This document shows positions 17,430 through 26,863 of a DNA stretch of 64,000 bases, one piece after another. This DNA comes from Gilvimarinus japonicus (GTDB lineage Bacteria > Pseudomonadota > Gammaproteobacteria > Pseudomonadales > Cellvibrionaceae). The notes beneath the pieces are model-generated. The model did no database searches. It was not told the DNA's origin and saw only the letters and a program-made list of their open reading frames with translations. The stretch is from NCBI RefSeq assembly GCF_042847215.1, contig NZ_AP031500.1, positions 1,302,001 through 1,366,000 on the forward strand. Reading direction: 5' to 3'. How positions within the stretch are numbered: the first letter of the stretch is position 1; every line of letters starts with the position of its first letter. The position numbers and the translations under genes were made by a program.

Positions 17430-18632
17430 TTAGTTACAGCTGCGCACTAGTGACCATGCATTGTTCCAGGCCCAGCCAGAGCCCGGCTCGTAAGGTCCGC
17501 CCACGGTGCACCAGCCGCTCACAGTGCAGCTGTACTCGCTGCCACCGTTTTGCACCAGTGCGCCATTGGCATAGTTGCTGCCATCAACATAGCTCGGAGA
17601 GGTGCAGTTGCCAGTAGCACTGCTTGAACTGCTGGACGTAACAACAGAGCTGCTGGATGAGCTTACCGACGATGAGTTACTTGAGCTGGATGAAGACGAG
17701 ATCGGGCTGCCATGGCACGCGCCCAAATCTAGCCAAACGCCGTTGATGTCTGAGTTGCCGGCGGGGTTGTCACCTTGAGTCCACCATTTTGCTTGATAGC
17801 GTTTGTCGAGGTATCGGACCTGATTTGTGCCTGTATATACGCTGCTATCGTTCCAATCGGTTAATGCCGCGCAAGTATCACTGGTATCACTGGATGAACT
17901 GCTGGACACACTGCTCGATGAGCTTGAGTCAGAGCTAGCGCTGGAGTTGTTGCCGCTGCCATTACCAAAGTCCACATCAATGCACTGATAAAAACCTTCG
18001 GCGGCATCTCTTACCCAATCGCGCTGCCAAACGCTATAAATAATATGACGACCGGTTCGGTAGGGTAGATCGACATTGTGAGTTGCAACGGCTTCTTGAT
18101 CGGCGGGGCCTGAGTCGTGAATCAGCTCTAAATCATCCCAACGCAAAGGTTGCGTTAAATCATGCCCTTCCCGGGTAATGTAATAGCGGAAATAGGTCGT
18201 TTTATGAGCCGCCGTATTGGTCCATATAAAATCGAGAGGACCAGGACTTACGCTGGTGGCTGGCCAGTCGGTGCGGTTGAGGTCCATCCCCGCAAGGTTA
18301 CTGCGGCCAACACTACAAAGTTGTCCGTCCGGAATGAAGTCCCGATGATTGTCACGCACGCCGCCAACAGCAACTTCTTGCGGTGTATACAAACCTCCGT
18401 TTCCAGCCGCTTTGGCCGCGATACATGCGGGTAGTGTCGGGTTTTCAATGCCATCTTCTTTACATTGAATCACGCGGCTTTTGGGTGATGACACATAGCC
18501 ATGTGCAGTGACATCGACGGCTGAGAGCAAAGCTGAAGAGCCGGCCACCAAGGCGGTAAAAGCCATAACGCGCTTAGAGCGTTTGAAGGCGGGTACTTTA
18601 CGGGTTAGGGAGTACTCGTTATTAGTATTCAT
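17430..18632 (-). CDS. Secreted chitin-type lytic polysaccharide monooxygenase (AA10-CBM5-CBM73)
   Basis: This 400-residue copper oxidase cleaves crystalline polysaccharide, most likely chitin. A signal peptide ends at VTA|H, so His44 becomes the N-terminal copper ligand (HGYVSSPKSR); the second histidine brace ligand lies in NTAAHKTTYFRYYIT. The AA10 domain (~44-225) is followed by a polyserine linker, a CBM5-type module (~253-305, WNDSSVYTGTNQVRYLDKRY, KWWTQGDNP), a second polyserine linker, and a C-terminal cysteine-rich module (~345-400) like CBM73. This domain order and much of the AA10 sequence match the C. japonicus enzyme CjLPMO10A as I remember it. GGAGGAG precedes the ATG. Polyserine linkers are typical of Cellvibrionales secreted enzymes. 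Confidence 0.95.
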   Translation of the reverse strand: MNTNNEYSLTRKVPAFKRSKRVMAFTALVAGSSALLSAVDVTAHGYVSSPKSRVIQCKEDGIENPTLPACIAAKAAGNGGLYTPQEVAVGGVRDNHRDFIPDGQLCSVGRSNLAGMDLNRTDWPATSVSPGPLDFIWTNTAAHKTTYFRYYITREGHDLTQPLRWDDLELIHDSGPADQEAVATHNVDLPYRTGRHIIYSVWQRDWVRDAAEGFYQCIDVDFGNGSGNNSSASSDSSSSSSVSSSSSSDTSDTCAALTDWNDSSVYTGTNQVRYLDKRYQAKWWTQGDNPAGNSDINGVWLDLGACHGSPISSSSSSSNSSSVSSSSSSVVTSSSSSSATGNCTSPSYVDGSNYANGALVQNGGSEYSCTVSGWCTVGGPYEPGSGWAWNNAWSLVRSCN

Positions 18633-18758
18633 GTTGTCTCCTCCGGGGGGACTTTTTTATTGGACTTTTTAGATGTTGCAATCACCTCAGCAACCAATGT
18701 TGGCGATAGGGGAGAAGTACGAGATTAGCCCCTACGCTGCTGGAGATGATAACTTGAT

Positions 18759-18817
18759 GTGATACTAAATACCAATATTATGTGTGATTTTTGTCATATT
18801 TTGGTACTTAATATCAC
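18759..18817. promoter_or_regulatory. Long inverted repeat enclosing a CRP-like site upstream of the LPMO gene
   Basis: GTGATACTAAATACCAA (18759-18775) and TTGGTACTTAATATCAC (18801-18817) are complementary at 15 of 17 positions. Between them, TGTGATTTTTGTCATA (18783-18798) fits the CRP consensus TGTGA-N6-TCACA with one mismatch. The site is 127-158 bases upstream of the LPMO start and also in front of the divergent peptidase gene. A role in carbon-source control is inference. The rest of the 453-base gap shows nothing clear. Confidence 0.5.
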
Positions 18818-19085
18818 TAGGTTTTAGTCCTCTGGGTGTGTCTGCTGCGGGCGCATGTATTGAGGCGACTCAGCCCCTAAGTGACTCGCCTTTAAAAGTG
18901 TTGTGTTGCTAATGTCTCGGCGCACAGGCGTACAATCCGCAAGAGCTCAAGGGTATACTGCTGCGCGTAAAGATTGTCCCCGTGCGCCTAGCGCGGGAGC
19001 GATCCATGACTGGGTAGCCTAACGTCGTCAGCAAGGAGCGCCGGTGATATAGATAAAAGGACGCATTGTTAAAGGAGTAATATTC

Positions 19086-20609
19086 GTGAAGATAAGGTTC
19101 GATGGTTGGTGGCGTTACGCAATTGCTGCTTTGGTGTCAGTAACTCTATTTGGGTGTGATAAGCGCGATAGCTATCAACCCCGTGTCTCACTTGAGCTGA
19201 CATCTTGCGAGCGCAAAGAGGGCGAGGCGCCAACGGTCAGTGGCGCCGAGTGTGGTTATTTTACCGTGCCTTTAAATCGCTCTGCGACAAACCCGGGGTT
19301 GGGTGGGGCCGAGGCAAACGAGCTTGAGCTATACATCAAACGCTGGCCGGCCATCAGCGCTGCGCCCGAGGCCGATCCTTTGTTTGTGATTGCCGGCGGG
19401 CCGGGGCAGTCGGCCACCGATATTGCCGATGTGTTATCAGGCTCGTTTTACGAGTTGCGCAAAAAACGCGATATTGTGTTTGTCGATCAGCGCGGCACCG
19501 GACATTCTAGCCCGCTCAATTGTGAGGTTGATGAGGCCGACCAGTTGTTGAGGCATTCAGCGGCGGCTACCGACGCGAGTATCGAGCAATACCGCGTGTG
19601 TGCTAAAGCGTTAGCGCCTCGCGCGCCATATTACACCACCAGCGCGGCGGTGGCCGATTTAGAAGCCGTGCGCAAAGCGTTGGGGTACCGCACCATTAAC
19701 TTGTGGGGTGGCTCGTATGGCACCCGAGTAATTTTGAGCTATTTGGCCGATTACCCCCAAGCTTTGCGCACGGTGGTGATGGATGGTGTGGCACCGGTGC
19801 AATTGGCCATGCCATATAACATTGGTAGTGATGCAAACCGAGCGCTACAGCGGCTTGCCGAGCAGTGCTTAGCGCAAGCCGCCTGTACCGAGCGCTATGG
19901 TGATATAGCCAAGGCGGGGCGCCGGGCCGCAGAGCGTTTACGTGCACAGCCCGTTACCTTGACGATTGACCACCCGCTAACGGGGCAACCTACATCGCTC
20001 TTGTTGGATGACAGTAAGCTTGCCGGTTTAGTGCGTTTTAGTTTGTACGATCGCTTGGCGAGTCGCTTGTTGCCCGCCGCGTTAGCCGCTGCCGATACGC
20101 AAGATTACCGTTTAGTGGCGAGCCTAATTACCCGCTTAGCAACCAGCGATAGTGCGCCTAATTTAGCGCTTGGTATGCATATGACAATTCTGTGCAATGA
20201 AGACGCAGGCGTAACACCCAGGCCCAAGAGTGAGCTTTTTCTCGGGGTTGACCTGGCGACGCCGGTTACGCGTATTTGTGAGTTTTGGCCCAAGGCGAGC
20301 GTTGCCAGCGAGTATTATCAGCCGGTACGCAGTGATGTGCCCGCATTATTGTTATCGGGTGAGCGCGACCCCATCACGCCACCATATTGGGCCGCGCAGG
20401 CTGCCCGCACCTTAACCAAGGCAACGTCACTGGTGGCAACGGGCGCGCACCACGGTGTCACTCGAGAAGGGTGTACCTCAGCGGTGATTGCCGACTTTAT
20501 TAATCATACTCAGTTAAGCGAAGGCAGCGCGGAGTGTATGACAAAAATTCAGCCTTTAGTGCCTTACTTGTCACCCGAGAGTAATAGCGCAGCGGTGGAC
20601 ACACTATGA
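19086..20609 (+). CDS. S33/TAP-like alpha/beta-hydrolase lipoprotein (prolyl or tripeptidyl aminopeptidase type)
   Basis: The 507-residue protein has a lipoprotein signal (lipobox LFGC, Cys24). Its alpha/beta-hydrolase fold shows an oxyanion GGPGQSATD, FVDQRGTGHS, nucleophile elbow WGGSYGTRV, the acid in GERDPITPP, and the histidine in ATGAHHGVT. The C-terminal segment matches the TAP-like family, which trims N-terminal residues from peptides. Start is GTG 19086 with AAAGGAG upstream. It overlaps the following ABC ATPase gene (ATGA), so peptidase and exporter are coupled; processing or detoxification of a peptide is a possible theme, not shown. Confidence 0.87.
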   Translation: MKIRFDGWWRYAIAALVSVTLFGCDKRDSYQPRVSLELTSCERKEGEAPTVSGAECGYFTVPLNRSATNPGLGGAEANELELYIKRWPAISAAPEADPLFVIAGGPGQSATDIADVLSGSFYELRKKRDIVFVDQRGTGHSSPLNCEVDEADQLLRHSAAATDASIEQYRVCAKALAPRAPYYTTSAAVADLEAVRKALGYRTINLWGGSYGTRVILSYLADYPQALRTVVMDGVAPVQLAMPYNIGSDANRALQRLAEQCLAQAACTERYGDIAKAGRRAAERLRAQPVTLTIDHPLTGQPTSLLLDDSKLAGLVRFSLYDRLASRLLPAALAAADTQDYRLVASLITRLATSDSAPNLALGMHMTILCNEDAGVTPRPKSELFLGVDLATPVTRICEFWPKASVASEYYQPVRSDVPALLLSGERDPITPPYWAAQAARTLTKATSLVATGAHHGVTREGCTSAVIADFINHTQLSEGSAECMTKIQPLVPYLSPESNSAAVDTL

Positions 20610-21349
20610 TTGAGATTGACAATATCAGTAAGCGTTTTGGCGATGTCGTGGCGTTGGATAATGTATCGCTGCGTATTAATGATGGTGAGATCGTCGGTTT
20701 GCTGGGCTTAAACGGCGCCGGTAAGTCCACGTTGATGCGGCTCTTGGTTGGCTTGCTGGTGCCCAGCGAGGGGCGAATCACCGTCGATGGTATCGATGTG
20801 GCGCAACAGCCCGATATCGTGCGTCACAAGCTTGGGGTGCTGCCCGACACCGCTGGTTTGTACAAACGACTAACGGCCCGGGAGAATATTGCCTATTTTG
20901 CTCGCCTGCAAGGTATGGACGAGCCGGCAATTGCCAGCGCGTGTGAGAACTTAATTGAGTTGTTGGGAATGGAGACCATTGCCGAGCGTTATGCCGATGG
21001 CTTCTCATTAGGCGAGCGTATGAAAACCGCGTTGGCGCGGGCGATTGTGCACGGTCCTGATCATATTTTATTGGACGAACCTACCAATGGCTTGGACGTG
21101 ATTACCACTCGCGCTGTTCGTCGCTTGTTACACGCACAAAAAGCCGCCGGTAAGTGCGTGTTGTTTTCAAGCCATTTAATGTACGAGGTAGAGAACCTTT
21201 GTGATCGCGTGGTGGTGATTGCCAGGGGTCGCATTGTTGCCGACGGTACAGTTAACGATGTGGTGGCGGCTACCGGTTGTGCCAGTTTGGAAGAGGCGTT
21301 TGTGCAACTGTCTGAAATTAAGGAGCAAGATAATGTGGCGCACGCTTAA
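20606..21349 (+). CDS. ABC transporter ATP-binding protein (NatA-like)
   Basis: The 247-residue nucleotide-binding subunit shows Walker A GLNGAGKST (~35-43), a signature SLGERM in place of LSGGQ, Walker B HILLDEPTNGLD and the H-loop FSSHLM. NatA/CcmA-like ATPases pair with ABC-2 permeases for export; here the permease gene follows directly, with its start 17 bases before this gene ends. Overlaps on both sides put it in one operon with the peptidase and the permease. Confidence 0.93.
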   Translation: MIEIDNISKRFGDVVALDNVSLRINDGEIVGLLGLNGAGKSTLMRLLVGLLVPSEGRITVDGIDVAQQPDIVRHKLGVLPDTAGLYKRLTARENIAYFARLQGMDEPAIASACENLIELLGMETIAERYADGFSLGERMKTALARAIVHGPDHILLDEPTNGLDVITTRAVRRLLHAQKAAGKCVLFSSHLMYEVENLCDRVVVIARGRIVADGTVNDVVAATGCASLEEAFVQLSEIKEQDNVAHA

Positions 21350-22493
21350 AGCCATTTTTTATAAAGAGTTAATTGATGCGGTGCGCGATAAACGCGCTTT
21401 GCGTTTAGCGTTTTTGCCCCCGGTCTACATGGTCGTGTTCTTTTCGCTGGGTATTGGCTTTGCTATTCACTTGCAAAAAAATGTGCAGCACAACATCGAA
21501 TTAAATGTCAGTGGTAACGCGCCAGAGTTGGTTGCGTGGCTTGAAGAAAACCAGATAAACATAAAAACCTACGACCAAGATCTCTACCAAGCGGTCGAAG
21601 CTGGCGAGCTGGAAATAGGGTTGAGTCTTCCCGCCGAGCAGCCGGCCCCAGGTGCCAAAGAGCCTTTGCCGGTAACATTGGTGTACAACGCCGCCAATCA
21701 AAATGTACACGGCCCGCTGGGCACCGTACGCAACCTTATCTATCAGTACTCGTCACGCAATGCGGCCGTTAACGTCATGGCGCGCGGGCTTAGCCCCGAG
21801 CTGATCGCGCCGGTACACATTAAAGAAACCAATGTGGCCTCGGAGCAACAGATGGGCGGTTTGATTTTAGCCGGTGTGCCGTTGTTATTACTTATGAGTG
21901 CCATGATGGGGAGCATGGGCTTCTCGGCAGATATGACCGCCGGCGAGCGCGAGCGTCGTTCACTAGAGCCGCTTTTGATTAACCCTACCTCGTCGGCGTT
22001 GTTTATTACGGGCAAGTGGTTGGCGGCGTTATGTTTAACTTTATCGGTGGTAGCTTTAACGCTTATCTTGCTCAGTATTGCGTTAGCTTTATTACCTTTT
22101 AATCAAATGGGTTTTCGGGTCGAGGTTGGGCTGCTGGCCGTGCTGGCAATATTTGGCTCGTTATTGCCGGTGGCTATGATCGCCGCGGCGCTGCAGTTGG
22201 CTCTGGGTATTTTGTCGCGCTCGTTTAAAGACGCCCAAACCTATATGAGCTTGCTAGTGCTGCTGCCGATGATTCCATTTTTTATTGTGATGACCAGCCC
22301 AGGTATTTATGCCGATTGGCAATTGTGGGTGCCACTGCTGGGGCATCAAACAGTACTTAAAAGTCTGCTGCTAGGTGAATCTGCCCCCATCTGGGCGTTT
22401 GCCGCCTTTTGGCTTTCGGCGCTCCCCATTGTGTTGTTGGCACTGTGGTTTGCCGGGCGGCAATTACGACGGGCGAAAGTGATTTATGGTTAG
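21333..22493 (+). CDS. ABC-2 type transporter permease (NatB-like)
   Basis: The 386-residue inner membrane protein has an N-terminal membrane anchor (~22-42), a large extracytoplasmic loop (~45-180) and five or six hydrophobic helices (~190-375). The conserved TAGERERRSLEPLLINP motif after the second helix is typical of NatB/ABC-2 permeases. ATG 21333 follows AAGGAG and is chosen over an upstream start inside the ATPase gene. The exported substrate is unknown. The linked peptidase suggests that it might be peptidic, but NatAB also exports Na+. Confidence 0.9.
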   Translation: MWRTLKAIFYKELIDAVRDKRALRLAFLPPVYMVVFFSLGIGFAIHLQKNVQHNIELNVSGNAPELVAWLEENQINIKTYDQDLYQAVEAGELEIGLSLPAEQPAPGAKEPLPVTLVYNAANQNVHGPLGTVRNLIYQYSSRNAAVNVMARGLSPELIAPVHIKETNVASEQQMGGLILAGVPLLLLMSAMMGSMGFSADMTAGERERRSLEPLLINPTSSALFITGKWLAALCLTLSVVALTLILLSIALALLPFNQMGFRVEVGLLAVLAIFGSLLPVAMIAAALQLALGILSRSFKDAQTYMSLLVLLPMIPFFIVMTSPGIYADWQLWVPLLGHQTVLKSLLLGESAPIWAFAAFWLSALPIVLLALWFAGRQLRRAKVIYG

Positions 22494-23271
22494 TGGGTGC
22501 CGGCTTGTTTTGCTTGCGCTGCTTGCGGTTGCAAGTGGTTCCGGCTGCTATTATTTGCGCAGCGCCGATGTGCCCATGCAAACTCGTCTGTACTGCCGCG
22601 CCCTGAATTATCAGCTAACGCGCGCCGATGATTGCCCCCGCGCTCAGGATGCAATGATTATGCTGCCTGGCATTGGCGATAGCGTCGAACGTTTTGCCCA
22701 AGAGGGGCTGATCGATCAGTTGCGTGAAGCAAACCTCCCGCTGGATGCGATTGTTGCCGATGCCCACTTTGGCTACTATCGCGATCGTAGTTTGCTAGTG
22801 CGCTTACAAGCCGATGTGCTTGAGCCCGCGAAACGCGCGGGATACCACACGCTGCACTTTGCCGGAGTGTCGCTGGGCGGATTTGGCAGTCTGTTATACT
22901 GGCGAGATAATGCCTCGTGGCGACCGGCCTCACTGACTTTGTTAACCCCTTATTTGGGCGAGCCCGAGTATTACCAATACAAGCTAGACACGGACGTGGC
23001 GCCGCCGCAGCGGCAGGCAGACAAAAACCTCTGGCCGTGGCTCGATGCATCGGCGTTGACCGAGCGCCGCTATTGGTATGTGGGGCTCGCTCGCTCCGGC
23101 AAGTTCTACCAGCCCGGCCAAGCGTTTGCCGAGCTGTTACCCGAGGTTAATCGGGTCGAGGTTGACGGTGAACACAATTGGCAGGCGTGGCGACGGATGT
23201 GGCCGCCGCTGTTAAGCGTATTACAGCGGGATTTTTACCCTTTGCAGCCCCGCTCTGGCGGGGACATTTAA
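22486..23271 (+). CDS. Alpha/beta-hydrolase lipoprotein, putative esterase
   Basis: The 261-residue product starts with a signal whose lipobox GSGC gives a lipidated cysteine at position 21. It has a nucleophile elbow GVSLGGFG, an oxyanion-side LPGIGDS, and a late histidine in DGEHNWQAW. These are the elements of an alpha/beta-hydrolase; the substrate is unknown. It overlaps the permease gene by 8 bases, so it is probably the last gene of the peptidase-exporter operon. Confidence 0.8.
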   Translation: MVSGCRLVLLALLAVASGSGCYYLRSADVPMQTRLYCRALNYQLTRADDCPRAQDAMIMLPGIGDSVERFAQEGLIDQLREANLPLDAIVADAHFGYYRDRSLLVRLQADVLEPAKRAGYHTLHFAGVSLGGFGSLLYWRDNASWRPASLTLLTPYLGEPEYYQYKLDTDVAPPQRQADKNLWPWLDASALTERRYWYVGLARSGKFYQPGQAFAELLPEVNRVEVDGEHNWQAWRRMWPPLLSVLQRDFYPLQPRSGGDI

Positions 23272-23290
23272 GCATTACTTTGAGGTACTC

Positions 23291-23506
23291 ATGAGCGATA
23301 CATTTACCCTGAACGGTACCGAATTTATTACCTTGGCCAACCTTTTAAAAGTAGAGGGGTGGGTTGAGAGTGGGGCGGTTGCCAAGCAAGTGATCGACGC
23401 CGGCATGGTCAGTGTCGACGGCGTTGTAGAAACCCGCAAGCGCTGCAAGTTAGTGCCGGGGCAACGTATAGAATTTAATGGCGAAGCCATTGTGATTGAA
23501 CAATAG
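23291..23506 (+). CDS. S4-domain RNA-binding protein, YbcJ-like
   Basis: This is a 71-residue stand-alone S4 fold: EFITLANLLKVEGWVESGA, AKQVIDAGMVSVDG, RKRCKLVPGQRIEF. It is similar in length and sequence to E. coli YbcJ, which is thought to bind structured RNA. A GAGGT precedes the ATG. The YlqF GTPase gene begins 10 bases downstream, which suggests a shared role in ribosome assembly or RNA metabolism. Confidence 0.88.
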   Translation: MSDTFTLNGTEFITLANLLKVEGWVESGAVAKQVIDAGMVSVDGVVETRKRCKLVPGQRIEFNGEAIVIEQ

Positions 23507-23516
23507 GACACGCCAA

Positions 23517-24452
23517 ATGGCAACGTTACAGTGGTACCCGGGCCATATGCACAAGGCCCAAAAAGAAATGCGCGAAGTGCTGCCCGAGGTCGACCTAGTG
23601 ATCGAGGTACTTGATGCGCGTATTCCGTTTAGCAGTGAAAACCCGTTAATTCAAAGGCTGCGCGGTGAAAAGCCGGTGGTTAAAGTGCTGTCTAAAAGCG
23701 ACTTGGCCGATCCGGGCAATATCGCGCTGTGGCAAGCGCATTTTGAAAGCCAGCGCAATACCAAAACCCTCGCGATTAGTACCAACGACCCCAATCGCAT
23801 GAAAATGCTGCCGGAGTTGTGCCGCAAGTTGGTGCCATTAACCGGCACCGGTTATAAAAAGTTGCGGGCAATGATTTTAGGCATCCCCAATGTCGGTAAG
23901 TCGACGCTGATCAACACCCTGGCCGGGCGCGCGGTGGCAAAAACCGGTAATGAGCCTGCGGTCACCAAGCGTCAGCAAAAAATCTGGTTGGCCGACGACT
24001 TTATGTTGTTGGATACGCCCGGAATTTTGTGGCCCAAACAACAGTATGAAAACTCCAGTTACCGCCTGGCCTTTACCGGTGCCATTAAAGATACTGCTCT
24101 GGAATACGATGACGTTGCCTATTTTGGCGCAGGCTATTTGCTAAAAACTTACCCCGAGGCGTTAAAAGAGCGTTACCAATTAAACGAGCTGCCCGATCAC
24201 GAAGTGGAGTTTTTAGAGGTGATTGCTAAAAAGCGTGGTTGCTTAGGGGCTGGAGGGCACGCTGATTTTAATAAAATCTCGCAGCTGTTTGTCAACGACT
24301 TTCGCGCGGGCTTGTTTGGCGGTATTAGCCTAGAGACTCCCGAGATGGTTGAGCGCGAGGTGGTCGAGGCCGAGCGCCTCGCGCTGATTGAGGCCGAGCG
24401 CAAAGAGGCAAAAAAGCTCGAGCGCCGCAAACGCAGCCGCAAAAATCGCTAA
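23517..24452 (+). CDS. ylqF: Ribosome biogenesis GTPase YlqF/RbgA family
   Basis: The 311-residue protein has the circularly permuted GTPase order of the family: G4 (SKSD) comes first, then G5, then G1 GIPNVGKST (~124-132) and G3 DTPG. The N-terminal WYPGHMHKAQKEM is the hallmark. In Bacillus, RbgA assists late 50S maturation; the proteobacterial homologues are less studied. The C-terminus is a highly basic helix (KKLERRKRSRKNR). ATG 23517 is chosen because the family begins at this residue and the upstream ATG overlaps the S4 gene. Confidence 0.93.
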   Translation: MATLQWYPGHMHKAQKEMREVLPEVDLVIEVLDARIPFSSENPLIQRLRGEKPVVKVLSKSDLADPGNIALWQAHFESQRNTKTLAISTNDPNRMKMLPELCRKLVPLTGTGYKKLRAMILGIPNVGKSTLINTLAGRAVAKTGNEPAVTKRQQKIWLADDFMLLDTPGILWPKQQYENSSYRLAFTGAIKDTALEYDDVAYFGAGYLLKTYPEALKERYQLNELPDHEVEFLEVIAKKRGCLGAGGHADFNKISQLFVNDFRAGLFGGISLETPEMVEREVVEAERLALIEAERKEAKKLERRKRSRKNR

Positions 24453-24502
24453 CGGCGCCCCGACAGCACGGGCTTGTTGCCCGCGCTAATCGTTATAATC
24501 CT

Positions 24503-26863
24503 TTATCGTGCGCTGTCGTTTTTCTCGGCGGTGCGCTTTGTTTTTACTGACGATCGGGTCAAAGGAATTTCTGGCGACCAGTCTTGCCACTGTTGCTCGG
24601 CTGCCTCGTGCAATGTAAAAATCGCACCGTCATCGATATCTTCACCGGGCGCATTGGGGGTGGCAAAGGCAATGCCGCCCGCCAGTACCGATTGCACCGA
24701 TCCGGTTTTTAGTGTGGCGCCAGACAGCCAGCCAAAGTCAAAGTTAATGCCGGTTGCGTTCCAAAATACCGAATTAGTTTTTACCAAAGGCGCGTAACGC
24801 GGGTCTATGTGTAGATAAATATTAACGTGTCGCGCACTCTCGTCCAGCTCAAAGCCGGTGACCGTTCCCACCGGAATCTCGCGGTAAAACACTGAACGGC
24901 CGGCTTTTATCGATGCCAGCGATGGCGCCTCAAGGGTTACGGTTAAGCCATTCTCACTTAAATATTGCTCGGGCGGCGACTCGCGGCCGACAAAGTCGTA
25001 TTGCGCTGCCCCGGCACCCGGTTCGACGGCTAGGTATTGGCCAAATACTAAGGTGCCTAAGTTGCTAATACCTTTTAAGCTGATGTCTGGTTTGACTCGC
25101 CAAAACACACTGCCTTTGGTGGCAAACGCCTCCATGCCTGGTTTAAGGCTTACGTGCGCCGTTACCCCCGGCTCTGGGTGGTTAAGTTCGATGCGTTCAA
25201 TCACGCCAACTTTGACACCGAGGTAGCGAATATCGGCGCCGGCGCTTAGGTCTTGTCCGTCGGCAAAGGCAATGGCGATAGACGGGCCGCGTTTGCTGGC
25301 CTCTTGCAGTGAGGGGTGCAGTGTAAATTGGCTGTTGGCGTCGGCTTTTGCTGCATTGCTCGCGCCCTCGGGTAAGAGTAAACCAATACCGCCGCGCAAC
25401 ACGCTGGCCAGCGATTCTGTTTGAATGCTTACACCGCTTAAATTGGCTTTTACGTCGATACCACTGTTTTGGTAAAAGCGCGCCTCGCGGGTAATCAATG
25501 GCGCAAACTTCGGTGGGATGTGCACATCCATCAGGACTTGGGTGTGGTCGTCGTTCAGGTGGTAATCGATGACGGTACCGATGCTGACGTTGCGATAGTA
25601 GATCTCGCTAGAGCGGGTAATTCCTTCCAAGCCGGTGGATGCCAGCGTGATATACAAACCTGGTTTATCTTGGCGCGGTGCGGGCGACTCGGCCAATGCG
25701 ACAAAATGGTACTGCTCTGTGCCGGGCTCTTGCGAAAAATCCATTTCAATGTGTGTGCCGGTTAGCAGCGTCGATAACCCAGAAATTTTGGACAGAGAAA
25801 TACTCGGTGTCGCCATCCAAAACTGCGTGCTCTCATTGAGCAGGACGTCGGCTAAAGGGTTGATGCTGGCTGTGGCAACCACACCGCTGTAATCCGACTT
25901 CATTTCTAGCTTGATGATTTTGCCAGCGCTGATGCCTTTATAGCGAATCTCAGTGTGGTTAGCTTTTATGCCCTCTGCCGATGGAAACTCGATCTCGATC
26001 TCGTGACCGGTGTTGGCTTCGGCAAAGTTGGGGAATATACGAAACAGATCATCGTTTTGTGCGGCGTCGCCGGCGTCTAAGCCGGCGCGGGTGTCAAAGG
26101 ATAGTCCCCCCAAAATAACCGAGGCGAGCGAATCGGTGTTTAGCTCAATGCTGTTTAAATCGCCACTAATTGAAATGCCGCTGGTGTTCCAAAAGCGCGA
26201 GCGATCATTGACCAGGTCGGCGTATTCGGCCTTAATTTGTGCCTGAAATATCACGCGGTTGCGATCTTCGCTGAGCGAGTAATCGACAATTTCGCCCACC
26301 CGCAATTTGCGATAGTGAATAGGCGAGCCGGTGTGCAGAGAGCCGACATCGGGTGCCGTTAACTGAATTTGCAAATCGCCACTGGCGGGCTCTGGTGGCG
26401 GCGGATCTTCTAAAGCGTTAAACACATACTGGGTGCGGTTGCTTACCCCGGGGCGCATGGCAATGTAGTTACCCGAGACTAAGGTATCCAGACCCTGCAC
26501 GCCACCAAGGGAGAGCTCGGGTTTTACCAGCCAAAAGCGGGTGTCTTCGCGCAGAGCGGGCTCGACCTGTTTGCTTAAGGTGACTTGCGCCGCGACGCTT
26601 TCAAGGTTTGGTTGTACGTTTAACTCACTTACCGTACCAATCTTAATGCCTTTATAGCGCACCTCGGTTTTACCCGCTTCCACGCCCTCGCCGGTGGTGA
26701 AAACCACCACAATATTCACGCCGGCCTCGGTGAAATGTTTGTAGGCCAACCAGCCGCCCAGCACTACCGCCAACAGGGGCAGTAGCCAAATGGCCGAGAT
26801 ACCGCGTTTACGATGGACAGAGGCGCCGGGTACCGCGTCGGCGATGCCGTGTTTATCAGTCAT
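24503..26863 (-). CDS. pqiB: MCE-domain lipid transport protein, PqiB/LetB-like with six MCE repeats
   Basis: The 786-residue protein has one N-terminal transmembrane helix (~24-43) followed by six MCE domains. Each is recognisable by its 'G...YRG/YKG..IG.V' core: VRYKGIKIGTV, IHYRKLRVGEI, IRYKGISAGKI, IYYRNVSIGTV, IRYLGVKVGVI, VFYREIPVGTV. E. coli PqiB has three and LetB (YebT) seven, so this is a tube of intermediate length. Such proteins form a periplasm-spanning hydrophobic tunnel for phospholipids between the two membranes. The gene overlaps the upstream PqiA-type gene by 8 bases. The C-terminal tail is basic and short, without the long PqiB helix. Confidence 0.92.
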   Translation of the reverse strand: MTDKHGIADAVPGASVHRKRGISAIWLLPLLAVVLGGWLAYKHFTEAGVNIVVVFTTGEGVEAGKTEVRYKGIKIGTVSELNVQPNLESVAAQVTLSKQVEPALREDTRFWLVKPELSLGGVQGLDTLVSGNYIAMRPGVSNRTQYVFNALEDPPPPEPASGDLQIQLTAPDVGSLHTGSPIHYRKLRVGEIVDYSLSEDRNRVIFQAQIKAEYADLVNDRSRFWNTSGISISGDLNSIELNTDSLASVILGGLSFDTRAGLDAGDAAQNDDLFRIFPNFAEANTGHEIEIEFPSAEGIKANHTEIRYKGISAGKIIKLEMKSDYSGVVATASINPLADVLLNESTQFWMATPSISLSKISGLSTLLTGTHIEMDFSQEPGTEQYHFVALAESPAPRQDKPGLYITLASTGLEGITRSSEIYYRNVSIGTVIDYHLNDDHTQVLMDVHIPPKFAPLITREARFYQNSGIDVKANLSGVSIQTESLASVLRGGIGLLLPEGASNAAKADANSQFTLHPSLQEASKRGPSIAIAFADGQDLSAGADIRYLGVKVGVIERIELNHPEPGVTAHVSLKPGMEAFATKGSVFWRVKPDISLKGISNLGTLVFGQYLAVEPGAGAAQYDFVGRESPPEQYLSENGLTVTLEAPSLASIKAGRSVFYREIPVGTVTGFELDESARHVNIYLHIDPRYAPLVKTNSVFWNATGINFDFGWLSGATLKTGSVQSVLAGGIAFATPNAPGEDIDDGAIFTLHEAAEQQWQDWSPEIPLTRSSVKTKRTAEKNDSAR

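Noticed and set aside
17600..17960. Repetitive serine-codon stretches as a tandem repeat or CRISPR
   Set aside because: They encode the polyserine linkers of the LPMO. No CRISPR-like spaced repeats were seen anywhere in the window.
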